Notes under the pieces: generated by a model
The model's input: the letters and a program-made list of their open reading frames with translations, nothing else
Databases searched by the model: none
Told to the model about the DNA's origin: nothing
Source: Streptosporangium saharense
GTDB taxonomy: Bacteria; Actinomycetota; Actinomycetes; Streptosporangiales; Streptosporangiaceae
Length of the DNA stretch: 64,000 bases
Assembly (NCBI RefSeq): GCF_014203715.1
Contig: NZ_JACHJP010000006.1
Location: forward strand, 343,707 to 407,706
Direction of reading: 5' to 3'
Translations under genes and position numbers: made by a program
Part shown: positions 7,787 through 17,265 of the stretch, piece after piece
Layout of the letters: the number at the start of each line of letters is the position of its first letter
Position numbering within the stretch: the stretch's first letter is position 1

Positions 7787-9427
7787 GTGAAAGTGCAAAA
7801 GGGCATCCTGGCTCTCGTCGGGGTGCTGACGCTCGCCGCCTGCGGAGCCGAGACCGGAGCCGCGAACACGGCCTCGGGCGGCGAGGGCGGCGGTGCCAAG
7901 GGGGGCTCGCTGGTGTGGGCTGTCGAGACGCAGCCCGTCACGTTCAACCCCCAGCAGTGGGGTCAGAACAAGGCCAGGCTGCTGGTGCACAACCAGTTCG
8001 ACGCGCTCGTCGCCAGGGGCAAGGACGGTGAGTTCCTGCCGTGGCTGGCCACCTCGTGGGAGGTCTCGAAGGACGGCCTCACCTACACCTTCCAGCTCAG
8101 GAAGGACGTGACCTTCCACGACGGCGAGAAGTTCGACGCCGCCTCGGTCAAGGCCAACCTCGACCAGCTCGTCGCGCCCGGATACAACGCCGCGGTCGCC
8201 GGGATCCAACTGCGCAACTTCTCCTCGGCCGAGGTGACGGACCCCTACACGCTGAAGGTCACGCTGAAGGCGCCCGACGCGCTGTTCCTGGACTTCCTGT
8301 CCTCGCCGTACGCGGGGCAGGTCTCCCCGAAGTCGCTGAAGACCGCAAAGGACCTCAAGGCGGGCGGCCCCGACCTCGTCGGCACGGGACCGTTCATCCT
8401 CGACCGCTTCACCCCCGGCCAGGAGGTCCACTACCGGCGCAACCCCGCCTACAACTGGGCACCGCCCAACGCCGCGCACCAGGGACCCGCCTACCTGGAG
8501 GAGATCACCTACCGGTTCCTGCCCGAGGCCGCGGTCCGGGTCGGCGCGCTCACCTCGGGGCAGGTCCAGGTCATCGAGGGTGTGCCCGCGACCGAACTCG
8601 GCCTCCTCAAGGCCGACTCCAGCGTGAAGGTGGAGACCAGCCTCAACTCGGGCAGCGCGTTCTCCTACTACTTCAACATCTCCCACCCGCCGTTCGACGA
8701 CAAGCGGGTGCGCGAGGCGTTCAGGGACGCCGTCGACGTGGACACCGTGCTCAACTCGGTCTACCAGGGCACGGCCAAGCGGGCCTGGAGCATCGTCGGC
8801 CAGGGCAGCCCGCAGTTCTACGACGCCTCCCTGGAGAACACCTACGGCAACAACGCGCAGCGGGCCAACAAGCTGCTCGACGAGGCGGGCTGGAGCAAGC
8901 GGGACGCCGAGGGCTTCCGGGTCAAGGACGGCAAGCGGCTGACCGTCCGCTCCATCGAGTCGGCCCCCTACGTCAGGGACCGCCGCGACGTCCTCGCGCA
9001 GGCCGTACAGGCCGCGGTCAAGCAGAGCGTCGGCATCGACTTCCAGCCCAAGGTGGTCGACCAGGGCACCCAGCAGAAGGCGCTGCAGGACGACCAGTAC
9101 GAGCTGTTCCAGAACTCGCGCGGCGACACCGACGCGGGGGCCGCGCTCAACCTGATCCTGCCGAAGGGCGCGGCGATCAACCGCACCCACTACGAGAACG
9201 CCGAGCTGGACAAGCTGCTCGCCGAGGCCTCGACCACCTCCGACCTGGCCAAGCGCAAGGAGATCTACGCCAAGGTGCAGCGGATCGTCGTCACGGACGA
9301 GGCGCTGCTGCTGCCGCTCTACGTCCCCGCCGACCAGGTCGCCTACGGCGCCGGGGTCACCGGGATCACCTTCGAGCCGGTCTCCGGCACCCCCAACAGT
9401 GCTTACGACGTCCGGACAGGCACGTGA
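7787..9427 (+). CDS. Family-5 ABC substrate-binding lipoprotein
   Basis: A 546-residue DppA/OppA-type extracellular solute-binding protein. The N-terminus has a lipobox (LTLAAC, Cys at about residue 19). The mature domain shows the family signature TYTFQLRKDVTFHDGEKFDA and FDDKRVREAFRDAVD. The start is GTG 7787 with AGGAGAAGG upstream. It delivers ligand to the permeases encoded next. Riboswitch control suggests the ligand is a methionine peptide or another organosulfur compound rather than general peptides; the ligand is not visible in the sequence. Confidence 0.9.
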   Translation: MKVQKGILALVGVLTLAACGAETGAANTASGGEGGGAKGGSLVWAVETQPVTFNPQQWGQNKARLLVHNQFDALVARGKDGEFLPWLATSWEVSKDGLTYTFQLRKDVTFHDGEKFDAASVKANLDQLVAPGYNAAVAGIQLRNFSSAEVTDPYTLKVTLKAPDALFLDFLSSPYAGQVSPKSLKTAKDLKAGGPDLVGTGPFILDRFTPGQEVHYRRNPAYNWAPPNAAHQGPAYLEEITYRFLPEAAVRVGALTSGQVQVIEGVPATELGLLKADSSVKVETSLNSGSAFSYYFNISHPPFDDKRVREAFRDAVDVDTVLNSVYQGTAKRAWSIVGQGSPQFYDASLENTYGNNAQRANKLLDEAGWSKRDAEGFRVKDGKRLTVRSIESAPYVRDRRDVLAQAVQAAVKQSVGIDFQPKVVDQGTQQKALQDDQYELFQNSRGDTDAGAALNLILPKGAAINRTHYENAELDKLLAEASTTSDLAKRKEIYAKVQRIVVTDEALLLPLYVPADQVAYGAGVTGITFEPVSGTPNSAYDVRTGT

Positions 9428-10395
9428 GCACCCTCACACTCACCCGGCGGCGGGGGCTGGCCGCCGCCGGGTGGATCGGCCCGGTGGTCAGGCGGCTCGG
9501 AGCGGGACTCGTCGTGCTCTGGGTCGCCGCCACCGCGGCCTACGTCGCGCTGCTGCTCGTCCCCGGCGACACCGTGGACGTCCTCATCGCCGACGGCGTC
9601 GACACCCCGCAGCGGCGGGCGCAGATCATCACCGAATGGGGGCTCGACCGCCCCATCCCACACCAGTACGGCGACTACCTGCTGAGGCTGCTCCACGGCG
9701 ACCTCGGCCGCTCCTACGTCCTGCAGCGCGACGTCGCGGAGATCCTGTCCTCGCAGATCTGGCCGACCGTCAGGCTCGCCCTCACCGCGGCGGCCTTCGG
9801 CGTCGTGATCGCCCTCGTGCTCGCGCTGACCACCGCGGGCCGCCGTTCCTGGACCACCGGGCTCGCCGGGTTCTCCGAGCTGACCGCGGCCTCGATCCCG
9901 CCGTTCCTTGCCGGTCTCCTGCTGCTGGCCGTCTTCTCCTTCACCCTCGGGTGGTTCCCCGTCTCCGGCGACCGTGGTTTCGCCTCCCTCGTGCTGCCCG
10001 CCCTGGCCCTCGGCCTGCAGATCGCCGGGGCCCTCGGCCAGGTGCTGCGCGAGGGCCTGGAACGGGCGCTTGAGGAACCGTTCGCGGTGACCGCCCGCTC
10101 GCGCGGCATCACCGAGTGGCGGCTCGTCGCCAGGCACGCCCTGCGGCACGCGTTGCTGCCCGCCGTGACCCTCACCGGCTGGTTCGTCGGCGTCCTGCTC
10201 GGCGGGGCGATCGTCGTCGAGGCCGTCTTCGGCAGGCCCGGCCTGGGGCAGATCACCCTCGGCGCGGTGACCGGCAAGGACATGCCCGTGGTCATGGCCG
10301 TCATCATGTTCGCCGCCGCGATCTACGTGACGGTCAGCACCCTCGTGGACCTCGCCTACCTCGCGATCGACCCCCGGTTGAGGAGGAGCCGATGA
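9424..10395 (+). CDS. ABC permease, DppB type
   Basis: A 323-residue integral membrane protein with about six membrane segments and the DppB/OppB layout: an N-terminal helix (LGAGLVVLWVAATAAYVALLLVPGD), the long periplasmic loop, and the cytoplasmic EAA loop around TARSRGITEWRLVARHALRHALLP that contacts the ATPase. Its GTG start overlaps the stop of the binding-protein gene (GTGA), which fixes the start. It forms the importer channel with the next gene. Confidence 0.9.
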   Translation: MSTLTLTRRRGLAAAGWIGPVVRRLGAGLVVLWVAATAAYVALLLVPGDTVDVLIADGVDTPQRRAQIITEWGLDRPIPHQYGDYLLRLLHGDLGRSYVLQRDVAEILSSQIWPTVRLALTAAAFGVVIALVLALTTAGRRSWTTGLAGFSELTAASIPPFLAGLLLLAVFSFTLGWFPVSGDRGFASLVLPALALGLQIAGALGQVLREGLERALEEPFAVTARSRGITEWRLVARHALRHALLPAVTLTGWFVGVLLGGAIVVEAVFGRPGLGQITLGAVTGKDMPVVMAVIMFAAAIYVTVSTLVDLAYLAIDPRLRRSR

Positions 10396-11351
10396 CCGTC
10401 TCCGACAGGGAACCGGCCTCCGAGCGCTCCGACAGGGAACCGGCCGTCGCGGTGCCGCCCGCCCGGCTCGCGGCCGACGACGAACCTGGCCTCGACCCCG
10501 TGCCCGCCGTTCCCCCCGCCGCCCCGCGCACTGTCCCGCGCCGGTACGGCGTGCGTCCAGGACAGGTCGTCGCGCTGCTCTTCCTGGCCGTCATCGCGGT
10601 CGCCGCTCTGGCCCCCGGCCTGCTGAGCGGAGCCGACCCGCTGGCCGCGGACCCGCTGCACGCGCTCGCTCCACCGAGCGCCCAGCACTGGTTCGGCACC
10701 GACCACCTCGGACGCGACGTGCTCTCCCGGGTCGTCCACGGGGCCGGTTACTCGCTGGGCATCGGCGCCGCGGCGATCCTGTTCGCCGCCGTCCTGGGCA
10801 CCGTCCTCGGCGCGCTGGCCGGACTGTCCCCCCGCTACGTGGACGAGCCGCTCAGCCGCCTGTTCGACGTGCTGGCCAGCTTCCCCGAACTGCTGCTCGC
10901 CATGCTGGTCATCAGCGTCACCGGGCCCGGCGCGGGCAACGTGATCCTCGCGATCGGCCTGGTCCAACTGCCCAACTACGCCCGCGTCATCAGGGGACAG
11001 ACCTTCGTCGTGCGCCGCTCAGGCTACGTGGAACAGGCCGTCACCCTCGGGCTGCGCAGGCCGACCCTCGTCGTGCGCCACGTGCTGCCCAACATCCTGG
11101 GGCCGCTCCCCGTGCTCGCCACGATCGGCATGGGCACCGCCATCATCGCCACCTCCGGGCTCAGCTTCCTCGGCATGGGCCCGCAGCCGCCCGACCCCGA
11201 ATGGGGCTCGATGCTGGCCGAGGCACGCAACTACCTGCGCGTCGCCTGGTGGTCCGTACTCTTCCCCGGCCTGTTCGTCACACTGACCGTCGTCAGCCTG
11301 ACCGCGGTCGGGCGCCGCCTCCAGCGCCGTTTCGAGGGGAGACTCCCATGA
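10392..11351 (+). CDS. ABC permease, DppC type
   Basis: A 319-residue permease with an unusually long, hydrophilic, Pro/Ala/Glu-rich N-terminal tail (about 55 residues) before the first membrane helix (VVALLFLAVIAVAALAPGLL). The DppC signature HWFGTDHLGRDVLSRVVHGAGYSL follows, and the EAA loop lies near VEQAVTLGLRRPTLVVRHVLPN. The start overlaps the preceding stop (ATGA). The tail contains two SDREPA copies and may be only a linker. Confidence 0.9.
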   Translation: MTVSDREPASERSDREPAVAVPPARLAADDEPGLDPVPAVPPAAPRTVPRRYGVRPGQVVALLFLAVIAVAALAPGLLSGADPLAADPLHALAPPSAQHWFGTDHLGRDVLSRVVHGAGYSLGIGAAAILFAAVLGTVLGALAGLSPRYVDEPLSRLFDVLASFPELLLAMLVISVTGPGAGNVILAIGLVQLPNYARVIRGQTFVVRRSGYVEQAVTLGLRRPTLVVRHVLPNILGPLPVLATIGMGTAIIATSGLSFLGMGPQPPDPEWGSMLAEARNYLRVAWWSVLFPGLFVTLTVVSLTAVGRRLQRRFEGRLP

Positions 11352-12955
11352 GCCTCATCGAGGTCGAGGACCTGCGTGTGACCTTCCCCAAGGCCGGGGT
11401 CGAGGCCGTCAGGGGGGTGAGCCTGTCGATCGCCGAGGGCGAGTGCGTGGCGATCGTCGGAGAGTCGGGATCGGGCAAGAGCGTCACCGCCAGGACCCTG
11501 GTCGGACTGACCGGCCAGGGCGCTACCGTGACGGCCAGCCGGTTCGACGTCAGGGGCAGGGACGCCCGCCGCTTCGGACCCCGTGACTGGCGCAGGCTGC
11601 GGGGCCGCTTCGCCGGGCTCGTGCTCCAGGACGCCCTCGTCTCGCTCGACCCGCTGCGCACCGTCGGAGCGGAGATCGCCGAGGTGCTCGCCGCCCACGA
11701 CGTCGTGCCGCGTGCGGGCCGTACGGAAAAGGTGCTCGAACTGCTCGACGCGGTCGGCGTGCCGGAACCGGAGCTGCGGGCCGCGCAGTACCCCCACCAG
11801 CTCTCCGGCGGGCTGCGCCAGCGCGCGCTGATCGCCTCGGCCATCGCGGCCGACCCGCCGCTGCTCATCGCGGACGAGCCGACCACCGCGCTCGACGTCA
11901 CCGTGCAGGCCCAGATCCTGCGCCTGCTGGCCGCGCGCAGAGCCGAGGGCACGGCGCTGCTGATGATCAGTCATGACTTGGCCGTCGTCTCCTCCATCGC
12001 CGACCGGGTGCTCGTCATGAAGGACGGCGTGGTCGTCGAGGAGGGACCGACCAACCGGGTGCTGTCCGCCCCCGAGCGGGACTACACCAGGCTGCTGCTG
12101 GCCGCCGTACCGTCCGCGGCTTCACGGGGCACCCGCCTGTCGGCCATCGCGACCGGTGGCGTCTCGCTGCGCGCCCCGCTGCCCGAGCGCAGGATCGACC
12201 ACGGCTCGCCGGTCGTCGAGGCCAGGGGCCTGACCGCCGAGTACGGCCGGCGCCGCGTGGTCGACGACGTCTCCTTCGAGGTCCACCCCGGCGAGACCGT
12301 CGGCATCGTGGGGGAGTCGGGCTCCGGCAAGACGACAGTCGCCCGGCTCGTCATGGGGCTGATGAAGCCCGTCGCCGGACAGGTGTGGCTGGACGGCTCT
12401 CCCTGGTCGGGGCTGCCCGAGCGCGAACGCCGCCCCCGCCGCTCCGTCATCCAGGTGATCTCGCAGAACCCGCTGGACTCCTTCGACCCCCGCTACACCG
12501 TCGGCCGTCTTGTCGCCGAACCCCTCGGCGGGCCGTGGAAGTCACGCGCGGCCAGGGTCGCCGAACTGCTCGAACGGGTCGGCCTGCCCGCGGACCTCGC
12601 CGGACGCCACCCGAGAGGACTGTCCGGCGGTCAACGGCAACGGGTCGCCATCGCCAGGGCACTGGCCCCCAGGCCCCGGGTGCTCGTGTGCGACGAGCCG
12701 GTCTCCGCACTTGACGTCTCGGTCCAGGCCCAGGTGCTCGACCTGCTCGGCGAGATCCAGGCGGCCGACGGAACCGCCCTGATCTTCATCTCGCACGACC
12801 TGGGGGTGGTCCACCACATCAGCGACCGGGTGGTGGTCATGCGGGAGGGCCGGGTGGTCGAGGACGGCCACGTGGACGAGGTGTTCTTCCTGCCCAAACA
12901 CGAGTACACAAAGGAACTCCTCGGCGCGGTCCCCAAACTCGCGACCACCCTTTAG
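11348..12955 (+). CDS. Fused dual ABC ATPase (DppD-DppF type)
   Basis: A 535-residue protein with two complete nucleotide-binding domains in one chain. The first has Walker A GESGSGKS (38-45), signature LSGGLRQR and Walker B LLIADEPT; the second has GESGSGKT, LSGGQRQR and LVCDEP. It replaces the separate DppD and DppF subunits and powers the importer encoded just upstream. It starts at ATG 11348 inside the preceding stop and is the last gene of the SAM-IV operon. Confidence 0.92.
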   Translation: MSLIEVEDLRVTFPKAGVEAVRGVSLSIAEGECVAIVGESGSGKSVTARTLVGLTGQGATVTASRFDVRGRDARRFGPRDWRRLRGRFAGLVLQDALVSLDPLRTVGAEIAEVLAAHDVVPRAGRTEKVLELLDAVGVPEPELRAAQYPHQLSGGLRQRALIASAIAADPPLLIADEPTTALDVTVQAQILRLLAARRAEGTALLMISHDLAVVSSIADRVLVMKDGVVVEEGPTNRVLSAPERDYTRLLLAAVPSAASRGTRLSAIATGGVSLRAPLPERRIDHGSPVVEARGLTAEYGRRRVVDDVSFEVHPGETVGIVGESGSGKTTVARLVMGLMKPVAGQVWLDGSPWSGLPERERRPRRSVIQVISQNPLDSFDPRYTVGRLVAEPLGGPWKSRAARVAELLERVGLPADLAGRHPRGLSGGQRQRVAIARALAPRPRVLVCDEPVSALDVSVQAQVLDLLGEIQAADGTALIFISHDLGVVHHISDRVVVMREGRVVEDGHVDEVFFLPKHEYTKELLGAVPKLATTL

Positions 12956-13193
12956 GGGCTTTGCCCTGGTGCGTTTCCGGTCGAGGTCCCGGGTTCTGGC
13001 CTGGTCGGTTCCTCGGCGTTCTCCTGATCACTGCCGTGTTCCCGCGATGTTCCCGGCTCCTTGGCGCTGGCCGTTCTCTCGGTTCTCGCCGTGCTTTGGG
13101 CGTCTCTGCAGGCCGTCAAGCGCTTCTCGGCTCCTGGCTTGGCCGTTCCCTGAGCCAGAGGGTTCCTTGGTGGGCCGCAGGTTCTGAGGGATC
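12956..13193. other. Convergent intergenic spacer
   Basis: A 238-bp region between the ABC operon and galK. It is rich in GTTCC/GGCC runs and has a weak AGGGGCTTTGCCCT hairpin just after the ABC stop. I see no gene or clear regulatory site. Confidence 0.4.
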
Positions 13194-14312
13194 TTAAGCC
13201 AGGCGGCGGGCTCCGGCTGACGGGGTGGCCGGGTAGGTCTCGGGGGCGGCCCAGCCGCGCTCGGCGTAGGCGGCGGTCACCGAGTCGCGTACGGCCTCGA
13301 CCCGCTCCTCGGGAACCAGCGTGATGACGGAGCCGCCGAAACCGCCCCCGGTCATCCTGGCGCCCCTGGCCCCGCCCCTGACCGACGCCTCGACGGCCAC
13401 GTCCAACTCCGGGCACGAGACCTGGAACTGGTCGCGCAGCGACAGGTGGGAGGCGTTCAGCAGCGCGCCGATCTCCCGTACGGCCCCGGCCCTCAGCAGC
13501 CCGATCAACGCCTCGACCCGGTGGTTCTCCGTCACGACGTGCTGGACGCGCCTACGCTCGTCACCGTCGAGTCTGCCGAGCGCGCCCGCCAGGTCCGTGA
13601 CGTCGCGCAGCGAGGCCACCCCGAGGCGCTTGGCGGCGTTCTCACACTCCTGGCGGCGGCGGGCGTACTGCCCGTCGGCCAGCGCGTGACGCACCCCGGT
13701 ATTGATGATCAGCAGCCGCAATCCGTGCGCGGCCGGGTCGAACGGGACGTTCCTGGTGGCCAGGCTCCGGCAGTCCATGAACAGCGCCCTGCCCTCCTGG
13801 GCGAGCGCGGAGGCGGCCTGGTCCATGATCCCGCACGGCATGCCGACGAAGTCGTTCTCCGCCCTCCGCGCGGCCAGCGCGACCCCCATCCCGTCCAGGG
13901 CGAGGCCATACAGGTCGTTGAGCGCCACACAGACGGCCACCTCAAGCGCCGCGCTCGACGAGAGCCCCGCGCCCTGCGGCACGTCCCCGTCCACGACCAG
14001 ATCCGCGCCCCGCACCGGATGCCCGGCCTCGCGCAGCGCCCAGAACACCCCGGCGACGTAACGCGCCCACCCCTCGGCCTCGTCGAGGGTTCCGAGGGTC
14101 ACGACCCCGTCCGCCTGCAGCGAGCGAAGCCTGACGACGTCGTCCTGCCGGGGAGAGACCGCCGCGGTGACCCCCCACGGGACGGCGAAGGGCAGCACGA
14201 ACCCGTCGTTGTAGTCGGTGTGCTCACCGATCAGGTTCACCCGCCCGGGGGCGTGCCACACCCCCTCGGGCTCCGCCTGGAAGGTCTCACGAAAAGCCTC
14301 AACAACGCGCAT
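13194..14312 (-). CDS. galK: Galactokinase
   Basis: A 372-residue GHMP-family kinase that phosphorylates galactose at C1 with ATP (Leloir pathway). The galactokinase signature GRVNLIGEHTDYNDGFVLP is at residues 23-41, the phosphate-binding motif GAGLSSSAALEVAV lies near residue 115-130, and the C-terminal GHMP motif is MTGGGFGGSVITL. Length is typical. It starts at ATG 14312 and stands alone; galT and galE are not in the window. Confidence 0.95.
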   Translation of the reverse strand: MRVVEAFRETFQAEPEGVWHAPGRVNLIGEHTDYNDGFVLPFAVPWGVTAAVSPRQDDVVRLRSLQADGVVTLGTLDEAEGWARYVAGVFWALREAGHPVRGADLVVDGDVPQGAGLSSSAALEVAVCVALNDLYGLALDGMGVALAARRAENDFVGMPCGIMDQAASALAQEGRALFMDCRSLATRNVPFDPAAHGLRLLIINTGVRHALADGQYARRRQECENAAKRLGVASLRDVTDLAGALGRLDGDERRRVQHVVTENHRVEALIGLLRAGAVREIGALLNASHLSLRDQFQVSCPELDVAVEASVRGGARGARMTGGGFGGSVITLVPEERVEAVRDSVTAAYAERGWAAPETYPATPSAGARRLA

Positions 14313-14465
14313 GATCGAACATCCTCCAACAAGGTTCCCCCGTAGGGTAGCGAGTCCGGCGAAACCCGGCGCCGCCGTTCAAGGTCACATCTTGGCCCCG
14401 TCCCGCTCGGCCGATGTGCGAACAGCGCCGACCTTTGGTTGAATGCGGCAGTACGGCGTGCGCGA

Positions 14466-14539
14466 GGGGCGGTAGCTCAGCCGGTTAGAGCAGGGGACTC
14501 ATAATCCCTGGGTCGCGGGTTCGAGTCCCGCCCGCCCTA
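14466..14539 (+). tRNA. tRNA with CAT anticodon (elongator Met, or Ile2)
   Basis: The cloverleaf has acceptor GGGGCGG/CCGCCCT (one G-T pair at the end), D-arm AGCTCAGCCGGTTAGAGCA, anticodon stem GGGGA/TCCCT with loop CTCATAA, T-arm GCGGGTTCGAGTCCCGC and discriminator A; CCA is not encoded. The D-arm is that of an elongator tRNA, not an initiator. Elongator Met and lysidine-modified Ile2 cannot be separated with certainty by eye. Its 3' half has a degenerate copy at 17524. Confidence 0.93.
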
Positions 14540-14591
14540 CCCTTCCGAGAAGTGCTTCTGACGTGGGCTTTCGCGGTCATGGATCTTCGTC

Positions 14592-15169
14592 GTGCTCCCG
14601 GCTTTCGCCGGTTGCCTGTGGGGGCTGTGCCGAATGCGTGCCGAAATTCCGGGGAGATCGGCTTCTCCCGCCAAGAGCCTCGAAGATCCGGCGCCTGGCC
14701 ACTTCATCCTGCTCAAGGACGCCCCTGGCGTAGATCTGACGACATCTGGATTCTTCGTCCGCGAGCGGACAGGACGGCCAGTCGGGTTGCGCCCGCACTT
14801 GGAGGCCGCGTTCACCGAGCTGCCCGACGAGGCCGCGCTTCGAGAACGCGCCCGCACCATCGCGCACTCGGTCGAGGTCCTCGCCGAACTCGGGCTCGTT
14901 CAGTCAGCGAGCGTCCAGGTGAAGGTGCACAGGGCGTCGAGCCTGTTCAAGCTTGTACGTCCTGAACCGTTTTTGGGTTCTATCCGTTGCGTGAGCGGTC
15001 CCTGACGATCGACGGCGACAGCCACACCTTCTACGACGTCACCGGAAAGGACACCCCCTGTTCCACCACTCCGCAGGTCCGGACGACGCATCCCTGGGCT
15101 CGCAGTACGTACAGCAGGCACAAGTCTGGTTCGACAGCGTGTGGACCACATCGCCTACGAGCGTCCCGT
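14592..15169 (+). pseudogene. Frameshifted regulator-like gene remnant
   Basis: Coding-like sequence runs through three frames. The first (to about 14990) reads HFILLKDAPGVDLTTSGFFVRERTG and SVEVLAELGLVQSA, like the ligand-binding half of an actinobacterial regulator. It shifts to RERSLTIDGDSHTFYDVTGKDTP, then again to LFHHSAGPDDASLGSQYVQQ and FDSVWTTSP. No intact frame covers it and no N-terminal DNA-binding domain is present. It lies immediately upstream of the broken HAD gene and right after the CAT tRNA. Confidence 0.5.
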
Positions 15170-15846
15170 ATGAACGCCGACCTTGCGGAAGTGCTGCGGT
15201 CGGTGAAACACGTCCTGATCGACTTCGACGGCCCCATCTGCTCGGTCCTCGCCGGCCTTCCCGCGCCAGAGGTTGCCGAACGCCTGCGCGCAGCCGTGCT
15301 CTCCCACGGAGAGAGTGTGTCGACGAGCTGGGGGAGCGAGACCGATCCGCTCGCTCTTCTGCGGCGCATCAGCGTCGATCGTCCGGACCTGGGGGCGATG
15401 ACGGATGCGGCGTTGACACGGTTGGAAGAAGAAGCTGTCCAACTCGCCCGACCAACTCCCGGGGGGAAGCTGTTCTCCGAGCCTGCGGCGATTCTGGCCG
15501 GACCGTCTGGCTGGTCAGCAACAACGCGAGCAGCGCTATCCAGGCCTATCTGAACGCGCATGATCTCAGCGGTCAGGTGGCGGGAGCCTTCGGCCGCGTC
15601 CCAGGCGATCCGGCATCGATGAAGCCCAGTCCCCGACTGCTGCTGGACGTCATGGACGCCGCTGGCTCTGTCCCTGCGGAGTGCGTCTTCATCGGCGACG
15701 CCGTACGAGACGTCGAAGCTGGTGATGCCGTTGGCATATCAACCATCGGGTACGCCAACAAGCCAGGGAAGGACACCTCCCTGGCAACTGCTGGCGCTGT
15801 GACGGTTGTGGGATCGATGAAGGTCATCGCAGATGCTCTGACTTGA
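15170..15846 (+). pseudogene. HAD-family hydrolase broken by a frameshift
   Basis: The N-terminal part (ATG 15170) contains HAD motif I as VLIDFDGPICS, followed by a helical cap (DPLALLRRISVDRPDLGAMTD) up to about 15495. The sequence then continues in another frame with motif II VWLVSNNASSAIQAYL, motif III region MKPSPRLLLDVMDAAG and motif IV VFIGDAVRDVEAGDAVG. All catalytic elements exist but in two frames, so the protein is not made unless the shift is a sequencing error or is bypassed. It belongs to a phosphatase-like HAD family common in actinomycetes. Confidence 0.7.
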
Positions 15847-16565
15847 GCTGCGAGCTACATAAAGCACGCCTCTGAGTGAGAATTTTCTACACAAGTATCA
15901 AGTATTAAAGGCGGTCCGCCGCGTGCCAGACGGTCACCGCCGTGCTGCGGTTCTTCGGTCGGTCGTTGCTGACACCGCCCCGCGCGCCACCCGATCCTGT
16001 CCAAAGCGATCAGCCAGTCACCCACCCCGTTACCAAGTCGGTGGTCCGCAGCAAACTCGGCCACTCACACACGGAAGGCGGCCCGTAGATCGATTGGGGT
16101 GTCATCCAAGTCGAAAAGTGTTAGCCACCGCACACCGCAGGAGACTAATCCCTCTCACTTGTCCTGCACTGATCACAACCGGGCTCTTTGGTCCGTAGTC
16201 GGCATAGGCGGGGCGATCGGCATACTTCGGTTATGCCGTAAGGGGCTGGAGTCGATTGCTGCTGCGCTGCTTTCGACGCTCAGGCCTGGCGGCCCTGCGA
16301 TTCGGGTCGGCTTGCCGCCGAGCAAGTGATCTTTATCTGTCGCATTGCGGTTTCTGGTCAATAGCTTGAGATTATTGACTGATCTTACGGCGAGTCCGGC
16401 GAACTCTGCTCGAGCTATTCGGCAAGGTAATAAAAATTCCGTTTTGTACCGAACCAGATTTGCCAATTTAAGTTGGCCGTAACGTTTCAGGCGGTCGGCG
16501 GATATACCGTCTGCCTTCACTTTGTCTACTCGGCAAGCAGCGCGATACCTGGAGGGAACGGGCGC
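15847..16565. other. Gene-poor, AT-richer stretch
   Basis: This 719-bp region has no convincing coding frame. Base composition is clearly lower in GC than the flanks (for example around 16360-16470). Short open frames exist on both strands but none has a ribosome site, domain or consistent codon use. It looks like decayed accessory DNA. Confidence 0.5.
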
Positions 16566-17069
16566 GTGAGTGCACGAGACACGAACATCAAAGCGGCTTG
16601 GGTAGGGGCGGCCGCGACGGTTCTCGCGGCCGTCATCAGCCTGGTAGGAGTGCTCATCTTCAACTCTCGGGGCGAGAATCCGATGCGTGTCTCCCTCGCC
16701 TCGCCCACCTTCAAAAGCTCCCCGGATCATGGCTCCTCCATATTTTTCTCCGGGACGTGGACGGGAACCGCCACTCACCCCACGGCGGCCCTCGAATTTC
16801 CGGTGAACTTCTGGATACCGGACAGCATCCAGTCGGGAACCGAGTCGGGCGTGCTGCGGTGGGCTGAGGAACTACACTGTTTCGCTCGGTTGAGATGGGT
16901 GGGAGGGGCGAATGAAAAGGCTACCCTAGATCTCAAAGAGGTGACCGGCAAGGGCTGTTACGCAGGAAGGCTGACGCTCGTCCGTCAGGCGGACAACGAA
17001 ATCTATTTCGAGGTCACCCGCCAAGGGGAGAGCGCTCCTCGATATCTCGGCCGATTGAGCCGCAAGTGA
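16566..17069 (+). CDS. Membrane-anchored hypothetical protein
   Basis: A 167-residue protein with a short cytoplasmic N-terminus, one membrane helix (AAWVGAAATVLAAVISLVGV, residues 10-29) and a predicted extracytoplasmic domain of about 130 residues with two Cys (in ELHCFARL and GKGCYAGRL) that could form a disulfide. The last part reads LVRQADNEIYFEVTRQG, beta-rich. The GTG at 16566 is supported by GGAGGGAAC upstream. The architecture resembles small effector or sensor-like proteins of accessory regions, but I do not recognise the domain. Confidence 0.6.
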   Translation: MSARDTNIKAAWVGAAATVLAAVISLVGVLIFNSRGENPMRVSLASPTFKSSPDHGSSIFFSGTWTGTATHPTAALEFPVNFWIPDSIQSGTESGVLRWAEELHCFARLRWVGGANEKATLDLKEVTGKGCYAGRLTLVRQADNEIYFEVTRQGESAPRYLGRLSRK

Positions 17070-17239
17070 ACGGCCGCTAGAGTGATCACCATGGCGCGGT
17101 GGGCGGCGGTGCTTGTGCATTTGTGCTTGTAAAGAGCATGATTAGTTGGGGTTCTGCACTCTTCTCCAGAGATGTTTCCCTTTCGCTTCAACTGAATGAA
17201 TTCGGCAGGCATGAGGGATGAAGTCGCGGGTGAGCGGGG

Positions 17240-17265
17240 GTGCTCCCCGCGTACGCGGGGTGACC
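17240..17265. CRISPR. Solitary type I-E-like CRISPR repeat relic
   Basis: GTGCTCCCCGCGTACGCGGG followed by GTGACC is nearly identical to the type I-E repeats of actinomycetes, including the CCCCGCG/CGCGGGG stem, but lacks one A of the usual GGGGATGA. No second copy is found about 61 bp on either side and no cas genes are present, so this is a relic or chance similarity, not an array. Confidence 0.4.

Noticed and set aside
12956..13193. Short open frames rich in Arg/Ser/Gly between the ABC operon and galK
   Set aside because: No ribosome sites, atypical composition and no similarity to known proteins; they come from repetitive GTTCC/GGCC sequence.
14466..14539. Initiator tRNA-fMet
   Set aside because: The first acceptor pair is formed and the anticodon stem lacks the three consecutive G-C pairs of initiators, so an elongator Met or Ile2 identity is preferred.
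15923..16329. Possible transposase or small membrane protein fragments
   Set aside because: Reading both strands gave no recognisable motif and several stops; not enough to call a relic of a specific family.
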